From assembly GCF_022965805.1 (NCBI RefSeq), contig NC_133102.1:4906885-4970884 (forward strand): a stretch of DNA of 64,000 nt, written 5' to 3'. Made by a program: the position numbers and the translations under genes. Shown here piece by piece: positions 10,968 to 22,142 of the stretch. Source of the stretch: Primulina eburnea (lineage: Eukaryota > Streptophyta > Magnoliopsida > Lamiales > Gesneriaceae). The notes under the pieces are model-generated. The model made no database searches. It was not told the origin of the DNA and saw nothing but the letters and a program-made list of their open reading frames with translations. How positions within the stretch are numbered: the first letter of the stretch is position 1; each line of letters starts with the position of its first letter.

Positions 10968-11869
10968 GGTTTTTACCTGGGATTGTTCTGAAGATTTTCC
11001 TCATTGTGCTGCCATCCATATTGATGATAATATCCAAATTTGAAGGATTTCTGTCCATTTCATCCCTGGAGAGGAGATCAGCATTGAGACATTATATCTT
11101 CAACTTTGTGATCGTTTTCCTTGTGAGCGTGACAGCAGGAACAGCTTTTCAACAACTTAATAGCTTTCTTCATCAGTCTGCCAACGAGTAAATTATTTAA
11201 ACATTCATGCCATAATGGTTTTGTGAATACTCGACTCGATCATGTATGTGATTTGTGGTTCTTCTCGCAGAATTCCTAAAACAATTGGTGTTGCAATTCC
11301 TATGAAAGTAACTTTCTTCATCACTTATATAATGATAGATGGATGGGCTGGTGTAGCGGGAGATATCTTGAGACTGAAACCTCTGATATTCTTTCATCTG
11401 AGGAACTTTGTTTGAGTAAAAACTGAAAAGGTTAGAGAGGAGGCAATGGATCCAAGGAGCGTTGGCTTTAATACTGGTGAACCACAGATACAATTATATT
11501 TTCTTCTAGGCCTTGTTTATGCTGTTGTGACACCAGTTCTGCTTCCATTTATATTGGTTTTCTTTGTGCTGGCTTATGTCGTATTCTGCCATCAGGTAGA
11601 ATTGAATCTCTCTCTCTCTTCTGTAACTGCTTAAAACTTATTTGATCGGTCGCAAAAATGAACCGCCTTGCACAGGAGGAGGAGCACTCTAAGGCAATAA
11701 TTCCAATATCAAGTCTCTCCTCCCTAATATATTAAGCATTTAGACCAGGTCGTTCCATGGTCATTTTTCTTAGATGCAAGTGTTCTAGTGCCTACAAAAC
11801 GCCAGTCTCGAAGAAATACACCAGCACCAAGCAAAACAAGCAGTACTTCCTCGTTGGATTGTCCCTGAT
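10968..11869 (+). pseudogene. OSCA/CSC1-like hyperosmolality-gated channel remnant
   Basis: Exon-like blocks at 10968-11187 and 11271-11595 translate to the membrane core of the RSN1_7TM/DUF221 family (FLPGIVLKIFLI, SKFEGFLSISSLERRSA, DGWAGVAG, NTGEPQIQLYFLLGLVYAV) and are joined by a usable GT-AG intron. A short block at 11790-11869 (TKRQSRRNTPAPSKTSS, then stop) matches my memory of the C-terminal tail of these proteins. The intact family is about 750-800 residues. Here the N-terminal half and the block after FCHQ are missing, and an in-frame TGA (11413-11415) interrupts the FFHLRNF region. Substitutions also occur in otherwise conserved stretches. It is a truncated, non-functional copy. 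Confidence 0.85.
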
Positions 11870-12350
11870 AACTCACATTCTATCTTATATTTGTACATGG
11901 TACTAACTAGCGTGGTGGCTTAGAAAGTGATTCTGTGAATTAGAAGAGGAAGTGGGAGAAAACGCAATTTTGGTATAAGATGCTAGGCTAAGAATTGCTT
12001 GTGGTTTTTCCAACATTTGACTCAGAACAGTCATTTTGGAAGATGATGTATATTGATTGCTTCATTAGGCATGGCACATCCATCAAAACTGAAGTTGATG
12101 GATATGCACTGAAAAACTTAAATTCCACATGATGTAGATTTACGTCTTTCTTGATTAAGAAATGGCTGTGGTCCTGATATAAACACACACACACACACAC
12201 ACAAATAGAAGAAAAAGAAACGGTTGTGGTCCGACGACTTTGATTTGAACTTCACACATTTGCGTCTTTATCTTCAAAAAAATGAGGTCTGTTTTGCAAA
12301 TCGAAATATTCTATTTTCTTTACTATTAATTCAAGTTAGAAAGGTTGGTC
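11870..12350. other. Intergenic DNA with an (AC)n microsatellite
   Basis: No gene seen. A run of about ten AC units lies at 12183-12203. Confidence 0.6.
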
Positions 12351-12352
12351 AG

Positions 12353-12772
12353 GTGAGTTAACCCAAATTGTCGAATATTTTATCCCAAGGAATATCATAA
12401 TTTGGGAAGGAAACTGATCGATTAGCAAGATTTTTGCCGTGTAGTGACCGAATTCTAGGGGCAAGAATCAACCGAACTTTGGGGCAGATCACGCAGAATG
12501 TTTGCAGCCCCTAATAGCTGAAATTAAGGGTGATTTGAGCTTTGAAAAAATCTGCATATTCGTCCTCTCACCCTATAAATACATGTTCTATGCTGAAAGG
12601 AAACACACCATAATTCACAAGCAAATTCCTCAAATTTCAAGTCCTTAGGCTGTAGATTTTCGTTTTATGTAATAGACTCGTTTTTTGGTCATTTGATGTA
12701 CCACGAGGGTTATTGTTACAACATTAAATTGCTCAACAAAGTGATGACGAGTCAAGGCCTCGGGGCATGACA
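12353..12772 (+). repeat. Possible LTR fragment (Ty3/gypsy-like)
   Basis: The stretch has a TATA box in promoter-like context (CCCTATAAATACATG, 12571-12585), a leader-like sequence after it, and an end CTCGGGGCATGACA near 12772 of the kind seen at plant gypsy LTR ends. The left boundary and target duplication could not be fixed. It could also be an unrelated promoter relic. Confidence 0.35.
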
Positions 12773-12971
12773 TGGTATACCAAAATTGTTACAAGTTGAT
12801 ACGGTGTTCGGCTGAAATTTACAGCACCAAGCCGAAAAGCCAACTGAAGTGACTAGATTGGGGGCTGTTTATTGAAGTTTTCAATAATTTTCCATTCACC
12901 AAGCAACCCGGCTCATGTTTCAATGGATTCACTTTCACATCTCATAAAGTCATCCATTGATAAACTAATTC

Positions 12972-15251
12972 TCATTTTCCAAGCACATCGGGGTCAAAGA
13001 GAAGCACATCTTCACATTCTGAACTTAACACTATTTCTGTCATATCATTACTCAATTTCCTCAATAAGGAAACTATATTTGCATATTGAGGATGTGAACT
13101 ATGGTGGTTGAAAAAGGGGGTGATCGAGCCTTGCATTCCAATTGAACTCCAACCCGGAACTTTCCTCAGGCCAAGAGATCTCATTTGAACCCAAGATTCT
13201 CCAACGCCATCCCATTTAGCCGTTGAAGCAAAGCTATGAGCTAGTTGCACGTATTTACCAGCATCTACAGGCTTCAATTCAGAAATTTCTTTGGCGATGA
13301 TAGCCCCAAGCTCTATTTCACCATTTCTTCGACATGAATCGAGCATTATGCCCAGAACATCACTAACTGGTTCTGAGAACATCTTCATGTAGAAGTTATA
13401 TGAATCTTGAATCCTACCAGCTCGGCAAAGGAGATCAACTATGCATGCACAGTGTTCAAGCTTTGGTTTAACATTATGCTTTTTCATGGACTCAAACAAG
13501 CTCATTCCATGGTCTACAAGTCCATTATGACTGCAAGCGTATAAGACAGATAAAAAAATAACATCATTTGGTGCGAGCTTGTTCTTCAGAAATTTGGAGT
13601 ACATCTCCAAAGCAGTCTCCCCTTTGCCATGAGTACCATATCCTGCGATAATAGTGCTCCATGAAATTGTATCGTGCTGTGGCATACTTTCAAAGCACTT
13701 TCTAGCATAATCTAACTCACCGCATTTAGCATACATATCAACCAAGGCTGTACCTATCCTGATACACGGTCCAAGAGAACTTCTAAAGACAAAGTTGTGA
13801 ATCCACTTTCCTTGATGGCATGCTCCCAAGGAAGCACATGACTGAAGAAGGGAGATTATTGTGACAGAATCAGGCTCTTCGTTAACTAGCCTCATCTCAT
13901 TGAATAAATGCAAGGCTGTAGTTAAATATCCACTCTGCGCATAACCAGCAACAATTGCATTCCAAGAAACTTTATCTCTTTCTTCCATCAAGCAAAAAAC
14001 AGCTAAACTCTGCTCCAAATGGCCACATTTTGCATACATACTAACAAGAGAATTTTGGGTTGGAATATCTACTGCCATTCGCTGCCTAAGTATGTAGCAG
14101 TGAATTGAAGTTCCAAGTTTGACAGAACCCAACTGCCCACAGGATGCAAGAACGCAAGCCATAGTTGCAGTAGATGGAATAATTTTAAAAACCAACATTT
14201 GCCGAAATACTTGCAATGCCTTATCCGCAGAATCATTCTGTACAAGTCCAGAGATCATTGCGGTCCAAGATATCACATCTTTATCACCTGCAATCTTAAA
14301 TATTTGTGTCGCTTCATCCAACTGTCCACATCTTGAATACATAACAACAAGAGATGTTTGTAAATGTTTATTCATTCCAAAACCGGAAGTCAAAATCTGT
14401 CCATGTATAATTTTTCCCACTTCAACACTACCATCATTGACAGCCGCAGACACCAAAGCACCAAAAGTGTGCTCATCAGGCTCTGCATTTTCGTATCTCA
14501 TTCTGTTAAAAAGCTTTGAAACTCCACTGAGATTTCCAACCATAGAATAGGCATTGATCAAGCTATTCCAAGAAACAGTATCCTTATCCTCCAACAATTC
14601 AAACAGCTCCTCTGCCTCTTCTACTCTTCTACACTTAGCGTACACGCTCAACATGCAATTCATCAGTGCAATATCCAATGTGTAACACCTTTTTATAATG
14701 CAAGAATGCAAAACATCCAAGTGCACACTCACTGTCACACCAGAGAGCATGGTCAAAATAGTAATCGAACTAGGTTGAACCCCTTCATACTGCATAGAAT
14801 TATACAAAAAGAATGCATTTTCCATATCTCCAGCACGAGAATAGCACCCAATAATCGCCGTCCAGGGGACTATATTTCTCTGAGGCATCATATCAAACAC
14901 CCTTCGGGCATATTGAGAGTTCTTGAGCTTTGCATAGAAATTTATCAGCGAAGAGGAAATGTAGGGGTCTGAGGAATACCCACTAACAATAAGATGTTGG
15001 TGGAGCGAGAGGCCGAGGTTGAAGAGGTTAAGGGACGTGCAAGACTTGAGAAGGGAAGGGTATGTGAAGGCATCCGGAGCCGCGGCGGTGGAGTTGAGCA
15101 TGGATGCGAATATGAGGAGGGCTTGGCGGTGGAATCCTTCCACGGAGAGGCGATTGATTATGGAATTGAACCATTTCGTGGCGCTGGTCACAGTGGCGGC
15201 TACTGGTGGCGACTTCGGAGAGTGCAAGAGTTGGGGCTTGAAAGCGTTCAT
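12972..15251 (-). CDS. Pentatricopeptide repeat protein, PLS class with E-type C-terminus, 759 aa
   Basis: Single-exon gene, as usual for this family. From about residue 60 it carries successive 31-36-residue PPR motifs, shown by repeated cores such as SWNSLINAYSMVGN, SWTAMISGLVQN, SWNAIVAGYAQSG and SWSTIIAGYGTHGKG, with L and S variants between them (LVSMYAKCG, LVDMYAKCGELDYA). After the last repeats comes an E-domain-like region (HCACIVDLLCRAGRI ... KWDGVGESWVQMRSLGLRKVPGWSSI), followed by about 45 more residues. There is no terminal DYW. Such proteins bind organelle RNA base by base, and E-class members usually specify C-to-U editing sites with a partner deaminase. The layout resembles Arabidopsis At4g04370 in memory, not verified. 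The N-terminus is short and Ser/Pro-rich, suitable for organelle import. Confidence 0.93.
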   Translation of the reverse strand: MNAFKPQLLHSPKSPPVAATVTSATKWFNSIINRLSVEGFHRQALLIFASMLNSTAAAPDAFTYPSLLKSCTSLNLFNLGLSLHQHLIVSGYSSDPYISSSLINFYAKLKNSQYARRVFDMMPQRNIVPWTAIIGCYSRAGDMENAFFLYNSMQYEGVQPSSITILTMLSGVTVSVHLDVLHSCIIKRCYTLDIALMNCMLSVYAKCRRVEEAEELFELLEDKDTVSWNSLINAYSMVGNLSGVSKLFNRMRYENAEPDEHTFGALVSAAVNDGSVEVGKIIHGQILTSGFGMNKHLQTSLVVMYSRCGQLDEATQIFKIAGDKDVISWTAMISGLVQNDSADKALQVFRQMLVFKIIPSTATMACVLASCGQLGSVKLGTSIHCYILRQRMAVDIPTQNSLVSMYAKCGHLEQSLAVFCLMEERDKVSWNAIVAGYAQSGYLTTALHLFNEMRLVNEEPDSVTIISLLQSCASLGACHQGKWIHNFVFRSSLGPCIRIGTALVDMYAKCGELDYARKCFESMPQHDTISWSTIIAGYGTHGKGETALEMYSKFLKNKLAPNDVIFLSVLYACSHNGLVDHGMSLFESMKKHNVKPKLEHCACIVDLLCRAGRIQDSYNFYMKMFSEPVSDVLGIMLDSCRRNGEIELGAIIAKEISELKPVDAGKYVQLAHSFASTAKWDGVGESWVQMRSLGLRKVPGWSSIGMQGSITPFFNHHSSHPQYANIVSLLRKLSNDMTEIVLSSECEDVLLFDPDVLGK

Positions 15252-15477
15252 GGATCATGGGAACCCCTCCCCCCCATCAAATATGGCAGCTTCTGCATGA
15301 AAATATGCCCTTTCTTCTCACTTTTTAGTTTTTACATTCTAAAAATTTAATTTAATTTATTAAAAAAATAAATAAAAGCTTTAATTTGCCTAAAATATCT
15401 TAATAAATAATAAAAGTCTATTAATTTTTTAAATAAAAAAATAGGGAAACAAACTTCAAAATTAATAATAAAATAAA

Positions 15478-15657
15478 GAGTGAGTCTTATGTGAGACCGT
15501 ATCACGGATCTTAATCTGTGAGACAGATCAACCTTACCAATATTTACAATAAAAAGTAATACTCTTAGTATAAAAAGTCATAATTTTTTCGTGGATGACC
15601 CAAATAAGATATCCGTCTCACAAATATAACCCATGAGATCGTGTAACACGAATTTTT
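15478..15657 (-). repeat. GTGAGACGG foldback repeat, copy 1
   Basis: Reverse-oriented member of the dispersed family described at 36769. It has diverged, and the left palindrome reads GTGAGACCGTATCAC. Confidence 0.85.
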
Positions 15658-15908
15658 GCCTAAAATAAATTATATGGTAAACCAGTAGCTAGTGTAATAT
15701 GAATTGTTTGTACAATCGAAGAGCTTAATTAAAGTTAATGCCAAAAATTGGCAGTTCTCTTTCCAAAAAATATATTTTTTCCAAAAAAAAATAAATTGTC
15801 TATATCTTAGAGTTCATATGAACTTATACAAATGTTCTAGATTTTGAACCAAAACTCATATTGGATAACAATTATCATAAATTTCATCTTTTCTTAATAA
15901 ATCCTTCA

Positions 15909-16072
15909 CAAAAACTCTTGTGAAACGGTCTCACAGATCAATTTCGTGAGTCAATTATCTTATTTGTGTCATTTATGAAAAAATATTATTTTTTTATGCT
16001 AAGAGTATTATTTTTTATTATGAATATCAGTAATATTAACTTGTCCTAAAATTCATGAAACCGTCTCGTAAA
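15909..16072 (+). repeat. GTGAGACGG foldback repeat, copy 2
   Basis: Forward copy. It keeps the terminal GTGAAACGGTCTCAC and the internal TATGCTAAGAGTATTA block. Confidence 0.85.
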
Positions 16073-16307
16073 ATATCTATTTTGAATCATTCATAATTAA
16101 CGTGACTTGTATGATATCGAATAATCACAAGGATCGTCGCTTGACAGGTCAAAAATAAAATAAAAATAGAAATACATATTTTAATCAAATAAAAAAATAA
16201 AAAAATTATTTTATTAAAATTATAGCGTGAGCCAACTCCGCTTAAACCTATTGCGCGGTTAATCTGCTTAGCCCCTTTGTTCCTTCTTCTTCCTATTCCC
16301 TTGTAGA

Positions 16308-18167
16308 ATGCGAGTCCCAACCCTAATTTTGTCGAGGTCAAAATCAGCCCTTTTCGCCTCCAAATCCCTCCTTGACAAACATTTCGTCAGTATTGAATCC
16401 GTGATCTGTCCATCGCCACAAGTACACGAAAGCTACAGTGATTTTCCGCGACTATGGAGCTGGTTCCGGGCTTACCACGACGGCAGGCCTCGAGGGCCTC
16501 TGTGGAGGGGCAAGAAACTACTTGGAAAGGAGGCGCTCTTCGTTATACTGGGCCTCAAGCGATTCAAAGACGATGACGAGAAGGTCGATAAATTCATCAA
16601 AACTCACGTGTTAAGGCTCCTCAAAATGGATTTGATCGCTGTTCTAACTGAGCTCGAACGCCAGGAGGAGGTCCACCTTGCTGTCAAGGTGGTTTAATTG
16701 TTTTTGCACTCGCGCTTTGCTGTTTGCTGCCCTGATGTGTTTGAGTTTGTTTTTTTTTTCTTCATTTTTTTAGATTAAATCTAAATGAAAATCTGGTAAG
16801 TTGAGCTTCGTATGTTGGACAGTCCAATTGTGGGGCTGCTTTGTCATTTAAAATTTTTAAGTTGCATCTATTAGGTCTGGTATACTGGAAAAATTGGTTG
16901 GTTCTACCGCAAAGAGAGTACACAGTTCAATCCCCATGAGTTGCTTGGTGTCAGTAATTATTTTGAAGGGACTATTGGAGAGCGTTAACTATATTCTGTA
17001 TGACCATCTAAGATGTTCTATGTGTATATTTATTTATTTGTGTAGTATTGATAGAAAGTGGCATTTGGACTGTTATACACACTAAAATATTTGAGGTACC
17101 ATTATCATCAGTTTTGATTTTTGGCATAGTGATTGAAAATGGGTTGCTAAATATTTGTTAAAAGTCGTCTTTTTTTTACTGAGATGAGGAAATGTAGGGC
17201 ATTAGACTGATGGGGCTGTTTATTTATTGATCAAGTCTTAAAAGGGTTTCTCTTCTTGAAATATATTTAGCAAGATTTCAGAATTAGCTGCTCATTAGAA
17301 CCTTCAGGTGCAGTACAATACTTATTAAAAAGTTTCTGGAGATAGCTGGATGCATTTCCATAGCTTTTGAGGATATGGATTATCAGGTAATGTTTTACTG
17401 GATTAAAAAGTTGTCTACCAATAGATCATAGATATCTGCAAAAGAGTTAATGGTAGTGAGGAAAAGAACATTGAGCGCAAGTGTTTTTTGGCTTCATTTT
17501 CTCAGTAGGTTGTAGGTTATCCAGGTCGCTAATGATCTCAGCTCCAATTAACCTCAAATATCAAATAAACTTGAAACATCGGTTAACAAATTCAGTTATG
17601 CAATTGGAAAGCCAATTTGAGTAGAGAACTTTACTCAACTGGTTTTCAGACAAATCCTCGATGAGCCGGAGGCATTAAACTCTTTCTTTATCTAATGGTT
17701 CATGTTATTATACCTTTCTACTATACTTACAGCGTTTTAGCAATATCTTGACTCATGATCAAATATCATACTTTCAGATGTTTAAGGTGATTCAAAAACA
17801 AGACTGGTATAAACCGGATGTTTTCCTATACAAGGATTTGATTGTAGCATTGGCTAGGCGCAAAAAAATGGATGATGTGATGGAGTTATGGGAAAGTATG
17901 AAAAAGGAAAAGTTGTTCCCCGATTCTCAAACTTACACTGAAGTTATTCGGGGTTTCTTACAGTATGGTTCTCCTGCTGATGCAATGAACATATATGAGG
18001 ACATGAAGAAGTCACCTGATCTACCCGAACAATTGCCATTCAGGATATTGTTAAAGGGGCTTCTGCCGCATCCCTTGTTAAGGAATAGGGTCAAACAAGA
18101 CTTCGAGGAAATTTTTCCTGATCAACATGTTTATGATCCTCCACAGGAGATATTTGGACTACGATGA
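16308..18167 (+). CDS. THA8-like short PPR protein (two exons)
   Basis: Exons 16308-16688 and 17778-18167 are joined by a GT-AG intron of 1.09 kb and give 256 residues. The junction reads EVHLAVK then MFKVIQKQDWYKPD, in phase. An N-terminal organelle-targeting-like region (Arg/Ser-rich) is followed by RPRGPLWRGKKLLGKEALFVI, a stretch typical of the THA8 group, and then by about four PPR helical pairs (DVFLYKDLIVALARRKKMDDV, PDSQTYTEVIRGFLQYG). THA8 and its relatives are small PPR proteins needed for splicing of specific chloroplast group II introns. Likeness to Arabidopsis At1g62350/At3g46870 is from memory. Confidence 0.87.
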
Positions 18168-19112
18168 GGTTTCTTCGATGTGGTTTATTTGTTGCAGTTT
18201 TTATTAATTGTAACCTAACCCTCCATTCTTATGACCTCAACCAGCACAACAGAGAAGATGTATTTTTTTAAGGTGAGGAATCTATAGTAGTTTGATTCTC
18301 AAGGGTTTATTGATTTGTAATGTTGCTTTGGTTTCGGATATATATAAATAAATAACATAACTGCAGTATGTCAATGTGTCATTCGTCAACATGAAACAAG
18401 AGATGAACAAATTGTTGAAGCAAAAGATTCGAGATTTTTTAAATTTAATACTAAAGAACTATAAAAGCTCTTGAGCTATCAAATAATATTATTTTGGCTA
18501 TAATTTACTCAGAAATACTTTGTATTATGCTTGTCATATGTTACAATTTCACGATCCCGAATGTGAGTATAGTTCGAGGGTTGCTCGTACTTGGAGTGCA
18601 AGATTTTAGCAATATGATAATATAACGTGGACAACAAAAAGATTCTTGACTGAGTCCATTTCTCATGTATTTTCTTTTGTTTTATGATAAATTGGTAAAG
18701 GGTCAACAACAAAGCTTCCACTTATTTAAAAAGGAAAAAGATAAAACAATATCAAACATATGGTAACTCGGCCGCAAGTTTCAATAGTTGTTTGAGATAT
18801 ACAAAGGGATGCATTTAAGTACTAGGGAACGTGTGTATCTGGGGTACTAATATATAATCATAGCCCAACACGAGTTTTTATCATTCTACAACGTATATTA
18901 AATTGATCAATAATTAGATTACCCTGTTTCACGTATATAATGTTTGCCAACTTCGTGCTTTCACGTTGAGAAATGAATCCTCAAAATCAGACCGAATAAT
19001 GAATGGAAAATGAGGGCTATATGCTTATACTGTTAACATGGATCCCACGACTGTGCACATTTTCCTTGCTATTTATCAATGTCCCCAGTGTTCTTCATGT
19101 CAAACATCGACC
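18168..19112. other. 3' UTR of the THA8-like gene and promoter of the pectate lyase gene
   Basis: No further gene recognised. Short open frames here have no family signal. Confidence 0.55.
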
Positions 19113-19885
19113 ATGGCGAAGCCGAGGTCTTTCTTTCTATTTTCTTGGCTGTTAGTCTTTTGCATGCTAACTTTCAGGGCTCATTCATCCCAAAAGAGTT
19201 CCAAGAAGTCGTCATTTACGTCAACATTTAAGGTAATGAACAAAATAGATTCTTGTTGGAGATCCAACCCCAACTGGGCTAAGAACCGCCAGTCATTGGC
19301 TGACTGCGCGGTTGGTTTTGGATGCGGAGCAATGGGAGGGAAGAATGGTGCCATTTATGTGGTAACGGACGCTTCAGACGACCCTGTGAATCCCAAAGCA
19401 GGCTCGTTGCGTTATGGTGCGATTCAGGCTCAACCACTTTGGATCATATTTGAAGGGGACATGACTATTACACTTAAGAATGAACTGATGGTGAACAGTT
19501 ACAAAACAATTGATGGTAGGGGTGCTAAAGTCGAAATAACCGGAGGTCCCTGTATTAGTATAGATTATGTGAGCCATGTTATAGTCCATGGGATTAGCAT
19601 ACATGATTGCAAGCCCGGGAAGAGGGGTATGGTCCGGAGCACACCCGATCATGTTGGTGAAAGGCTTGGCAGTGATGGAGATTCCATTAGTATCTTCGCA
19701 TCATCTAACATTTGGATCGATCATTGCTACCTTGCTCGTGCAACAGATGGTCTCGTTGACATTATACATGGCTCTACTGGTATAACTGTTTCCAACAATT
19801 ACTTCACTCAACATGATAAGGTACGTCAACTCGCACTGATTTTAAAATTTCTACAGTTGAGAGGGACGACTTCAAGTAATGATGC

Positions 19886-19952
<67 letters not shown>

Positions 19953-20786
19953 TATTACTGAAATGAATATCTTTGGAAATACATTTTGCAGAATAATGGA
20001 GCGCAAATCTGTTATATATGAAAATTTTATGATTTCAGGTGATGTTACTCGGGCATCAAGATGGATTTGCGGCCGACAGGGTAATGAAAGTTACCGTGGT
20101 TTTCAACCACTTTGGCCCTGGATTGATTCAAAGGATGCCAAGGTATATGTTCAAGGATGTTATGTGAGTTAAAGTTAAGCCCAAAACTCTTAACAATCCC
20201 ACTTGAAATCAATGAGCGGCATAAAAATTTGATGGACTCTCACACTCTTGGCAAATTAGTCTTTGTTTGGGTTCGTTGTCTTTGTATCTGAATACGGTGC
20301 TACCTTTAAAATATGGTTAATTGTAGCTAGTCACAATGCATCTTTTCAGGGTTAGAACCGGATACGCACATGTTGCCAACAATAGGTACGACCAGTGGCT
20401 AATGTATGCAATTGGTGGGAGTTCTGATCCAACTATACTTAGTGAAGGGAACTATTTTGTTGCTTCGAATTATGCTTACGCTAAACAGGTAAAGAGAAAT
20501 AAATCTGCTAGTAACTTGTGCTTGAAGTGATGCCTAGATACGGACTAACAAAATTATGGGGTGACAGGTTACAAAGAGGGAGACAAATAATGGTTGGAAA
20601 AACTGGAAATGGAGGTCGACTAACGATGTATTTATAAATGGAGCGTATTTTGTACCATCGGGTTATGGAAGCTGCTCTCCAAATTATTCGGGACAGCAGT
20701 ATTTTGCTGCCGCTCGGGGCTCTTTAGTCCCCGCTTTGACATCAGATGCCGGTCCTCTCCGTTGCCGCCTTAACATAAAATGCTAA
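19113..20786 (+). CDS. Pectate lyase-like protein (PL1), secreted, four exons
   Basis: Exons 19113-19820, 20039-20142, 20350-20488 and 20568-20786 give 389 residues. I chose the ATG at 19113 (context ACCATGG) because the signal peptide [21 protein letters not shown] starts there. An in-frame ATG 75 bp upstream would put a hydrophilic extension in front. Recognised motifs: [19 protein letters not shown], the beta-helix block [17 protein letters not shown] with the calcium-binding aspartates, [16 protein letters not shown], and [15 protein letters not shown] carrying the catalytic Arg. The latter two blocks differ from the common plant forms (RMPRCRHGYFHVVNN), so this is a divergent clade. The enzyme would cleave de-esterified homogalacturonan by beta-elimination in the cell wall. 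Confidence 0.9.
19889..19949. repeat. (TA)n microsatellite, about 30 units, in intron 1 of the pectate lyase gene
   Basis: An uninterrupted TA run. It lies 68 bp after the donor and 89 bp before the next exon. It is likely length-polymorphic and explains the artificial Tyr-Ile repeat frames on both strands. Confidence 0.97.
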
Positions 20787-20994
20787 AAAAAATTGTTTCC
20801 CGTCGTCCAGTTGTTTTGCATGGTTTCCTTTTTTTTATATATACTCTCGAGCACGGGCCTCATCATTATTATTGTAAAAAGAAAATCAATACCCTTTTGA
20901 GATATAAGTGTTACTTGAAGAAAAAAACAGGATTCATAAACAAAATTAAAAGAAAGTGGAGAGTTAGATTCATTGCTTGGAATGCAAGCCGAGA

Positions 20995-22142
20995 TCAGAA
21001 AAGCCTGTTTTCATTGCTTTGAACTCCATGTGTTACAGGCGCTTTTGTCCTCAGCTTTCTCAGGTACCACAATCCAGCACCAATACCCAACGCTCCAGCT
21101 ATTGAAACTGCTGTTACAGCCCCTGTGTAAACATCCAAAACACAGAAATTAAGAGAGAACTGAAATTCGAAGATCTAGCTAAAACATTTTAAAACTTCAT
21201 TTACTCACCTGCTACCACTCCAGGCCTATTATGATGATCTGCATTTGCACCAAGGGATTAATCAAGATTAAAATAATATGTAAACAACAAACATGGAAAA
21301 GTTTAGTTTCAGGTATGTAAATACATACCTTCACAATGAGTGGTCGTATTTCCTTTCTCACACAAACACAAGAAATCCTGTGTTTCTGTATCAAACCCAC
21401 AAACACCGCCACCCTTTGCATTGTCCTGGCACCGGAGACAACGAGTAGTGACAGGAATTTCGAAATCAACCCTGATCCCATACTCCGGAACCTGACTATA
21501 AACAGGTGTAACACCGAGGTTGCTCCAATAAACACTCGTATATGTTGAACAATGCTTGAGCATCATTCTTAAAGACTCACTCCCTTTTGGATAATAAGAA
21601 CAACACGTGCTGCCAAGCAATGCAGAAGCACATTCGGGCAAGTTTCTGCAGAGATAGCTAGCTGTGTCACAGGTGGAGTCGCACTGTTCAGGAAACCGTT
21701 CGCAAAATATGGGCCTGGACTCCATGACCACATCATTCTCACTACAGTTGAAGAAAAGATAGTCATTTTGAGGTGAGAGTTTGAACCGAGTACTTGTATC
21801 CAGGCTAAATGGCCTGGTGGGACGAAACTCATTACCATCTTGGCAGTTCCACATGAATGGATCCGTGACGAAAATATGTGGATCCGAATAACTCACGTTT
21901 CGGATTGGATATCTACCAGATGGGGTACGGACTTGGAGTTGGCCCGAGTCAGAGCATACCAAGATGTGCCTGTAATACGGGCTACCGCAGCCATCATCTA
22001 TACCGAAAGGGTAGTTTATTGGTATTTCACCGCAAGAGTTTCGACATAATTGGCTTGTTTTGGCTTGTGTTAAGCTTAGGAGATATAATGGGAGTATTGT
22101 GAATAGGGAGGAGAAAAAATAAGGTAATAATTTTGATGCCAT
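20995..22142 (-). CDS. Kinase-less wall-associated protein with GUB_WAK galacturonan-binding domain
   Basis: Exons (minus strand) 22142-21329, 21238-21209 and 21122-20995 give 323 residues. The middle exon is only 30 bp (DHHNRPGVVA). The start is the ATG at 22142 (MASKLLPYF). The in-frame TTG further upstream is not a plausible start. A signal peptide (to about residue 28) precedes a cysteine-rich GUB_WAK_bind domain (LCRNSCGEIPINYPFGIDDGCG). A second Cys cluster ends in CLRCQDNAKGGGVCGFD, where WAK-like receptors carry their WAK_assoc region. Exon 3 supplies one membrane helix (AVTAVSIAGALGIGAGLWYL) and a short basic cytosolic tail, with no kinase domain. The protein probably sits in the plasma membrane facing the wall, where it may bind pectin. 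Confidence 0.88.

Larger units (their letters stand above)
15252..16307. other. Intergenic DNA with two GTGAGACGG-family repeats
   Basis: A very AT-rich spacer between the divergent PPR and THA8-like genes. It holds two copies of the dispersed foldback repeat (15478-15657 reverse; 15909-16072 forward) in opposite orientation. Both promoters must lie here, but no clear TATA box was assigned. Confidence 0.7.

Noticed and set aside
14119..14550. 143-codon plus-strand frame, and other frames at 14706-15350
   Set aside because: Antisense or off-frame shadows of the intronless PPR gene.
19879..20172. 97-codon frame with a Tyr-Ile repeat
   Set aside because: Read-through of the (TA)n microsatellite; it spans an intron and reads the pectate lyase exon out of frame.
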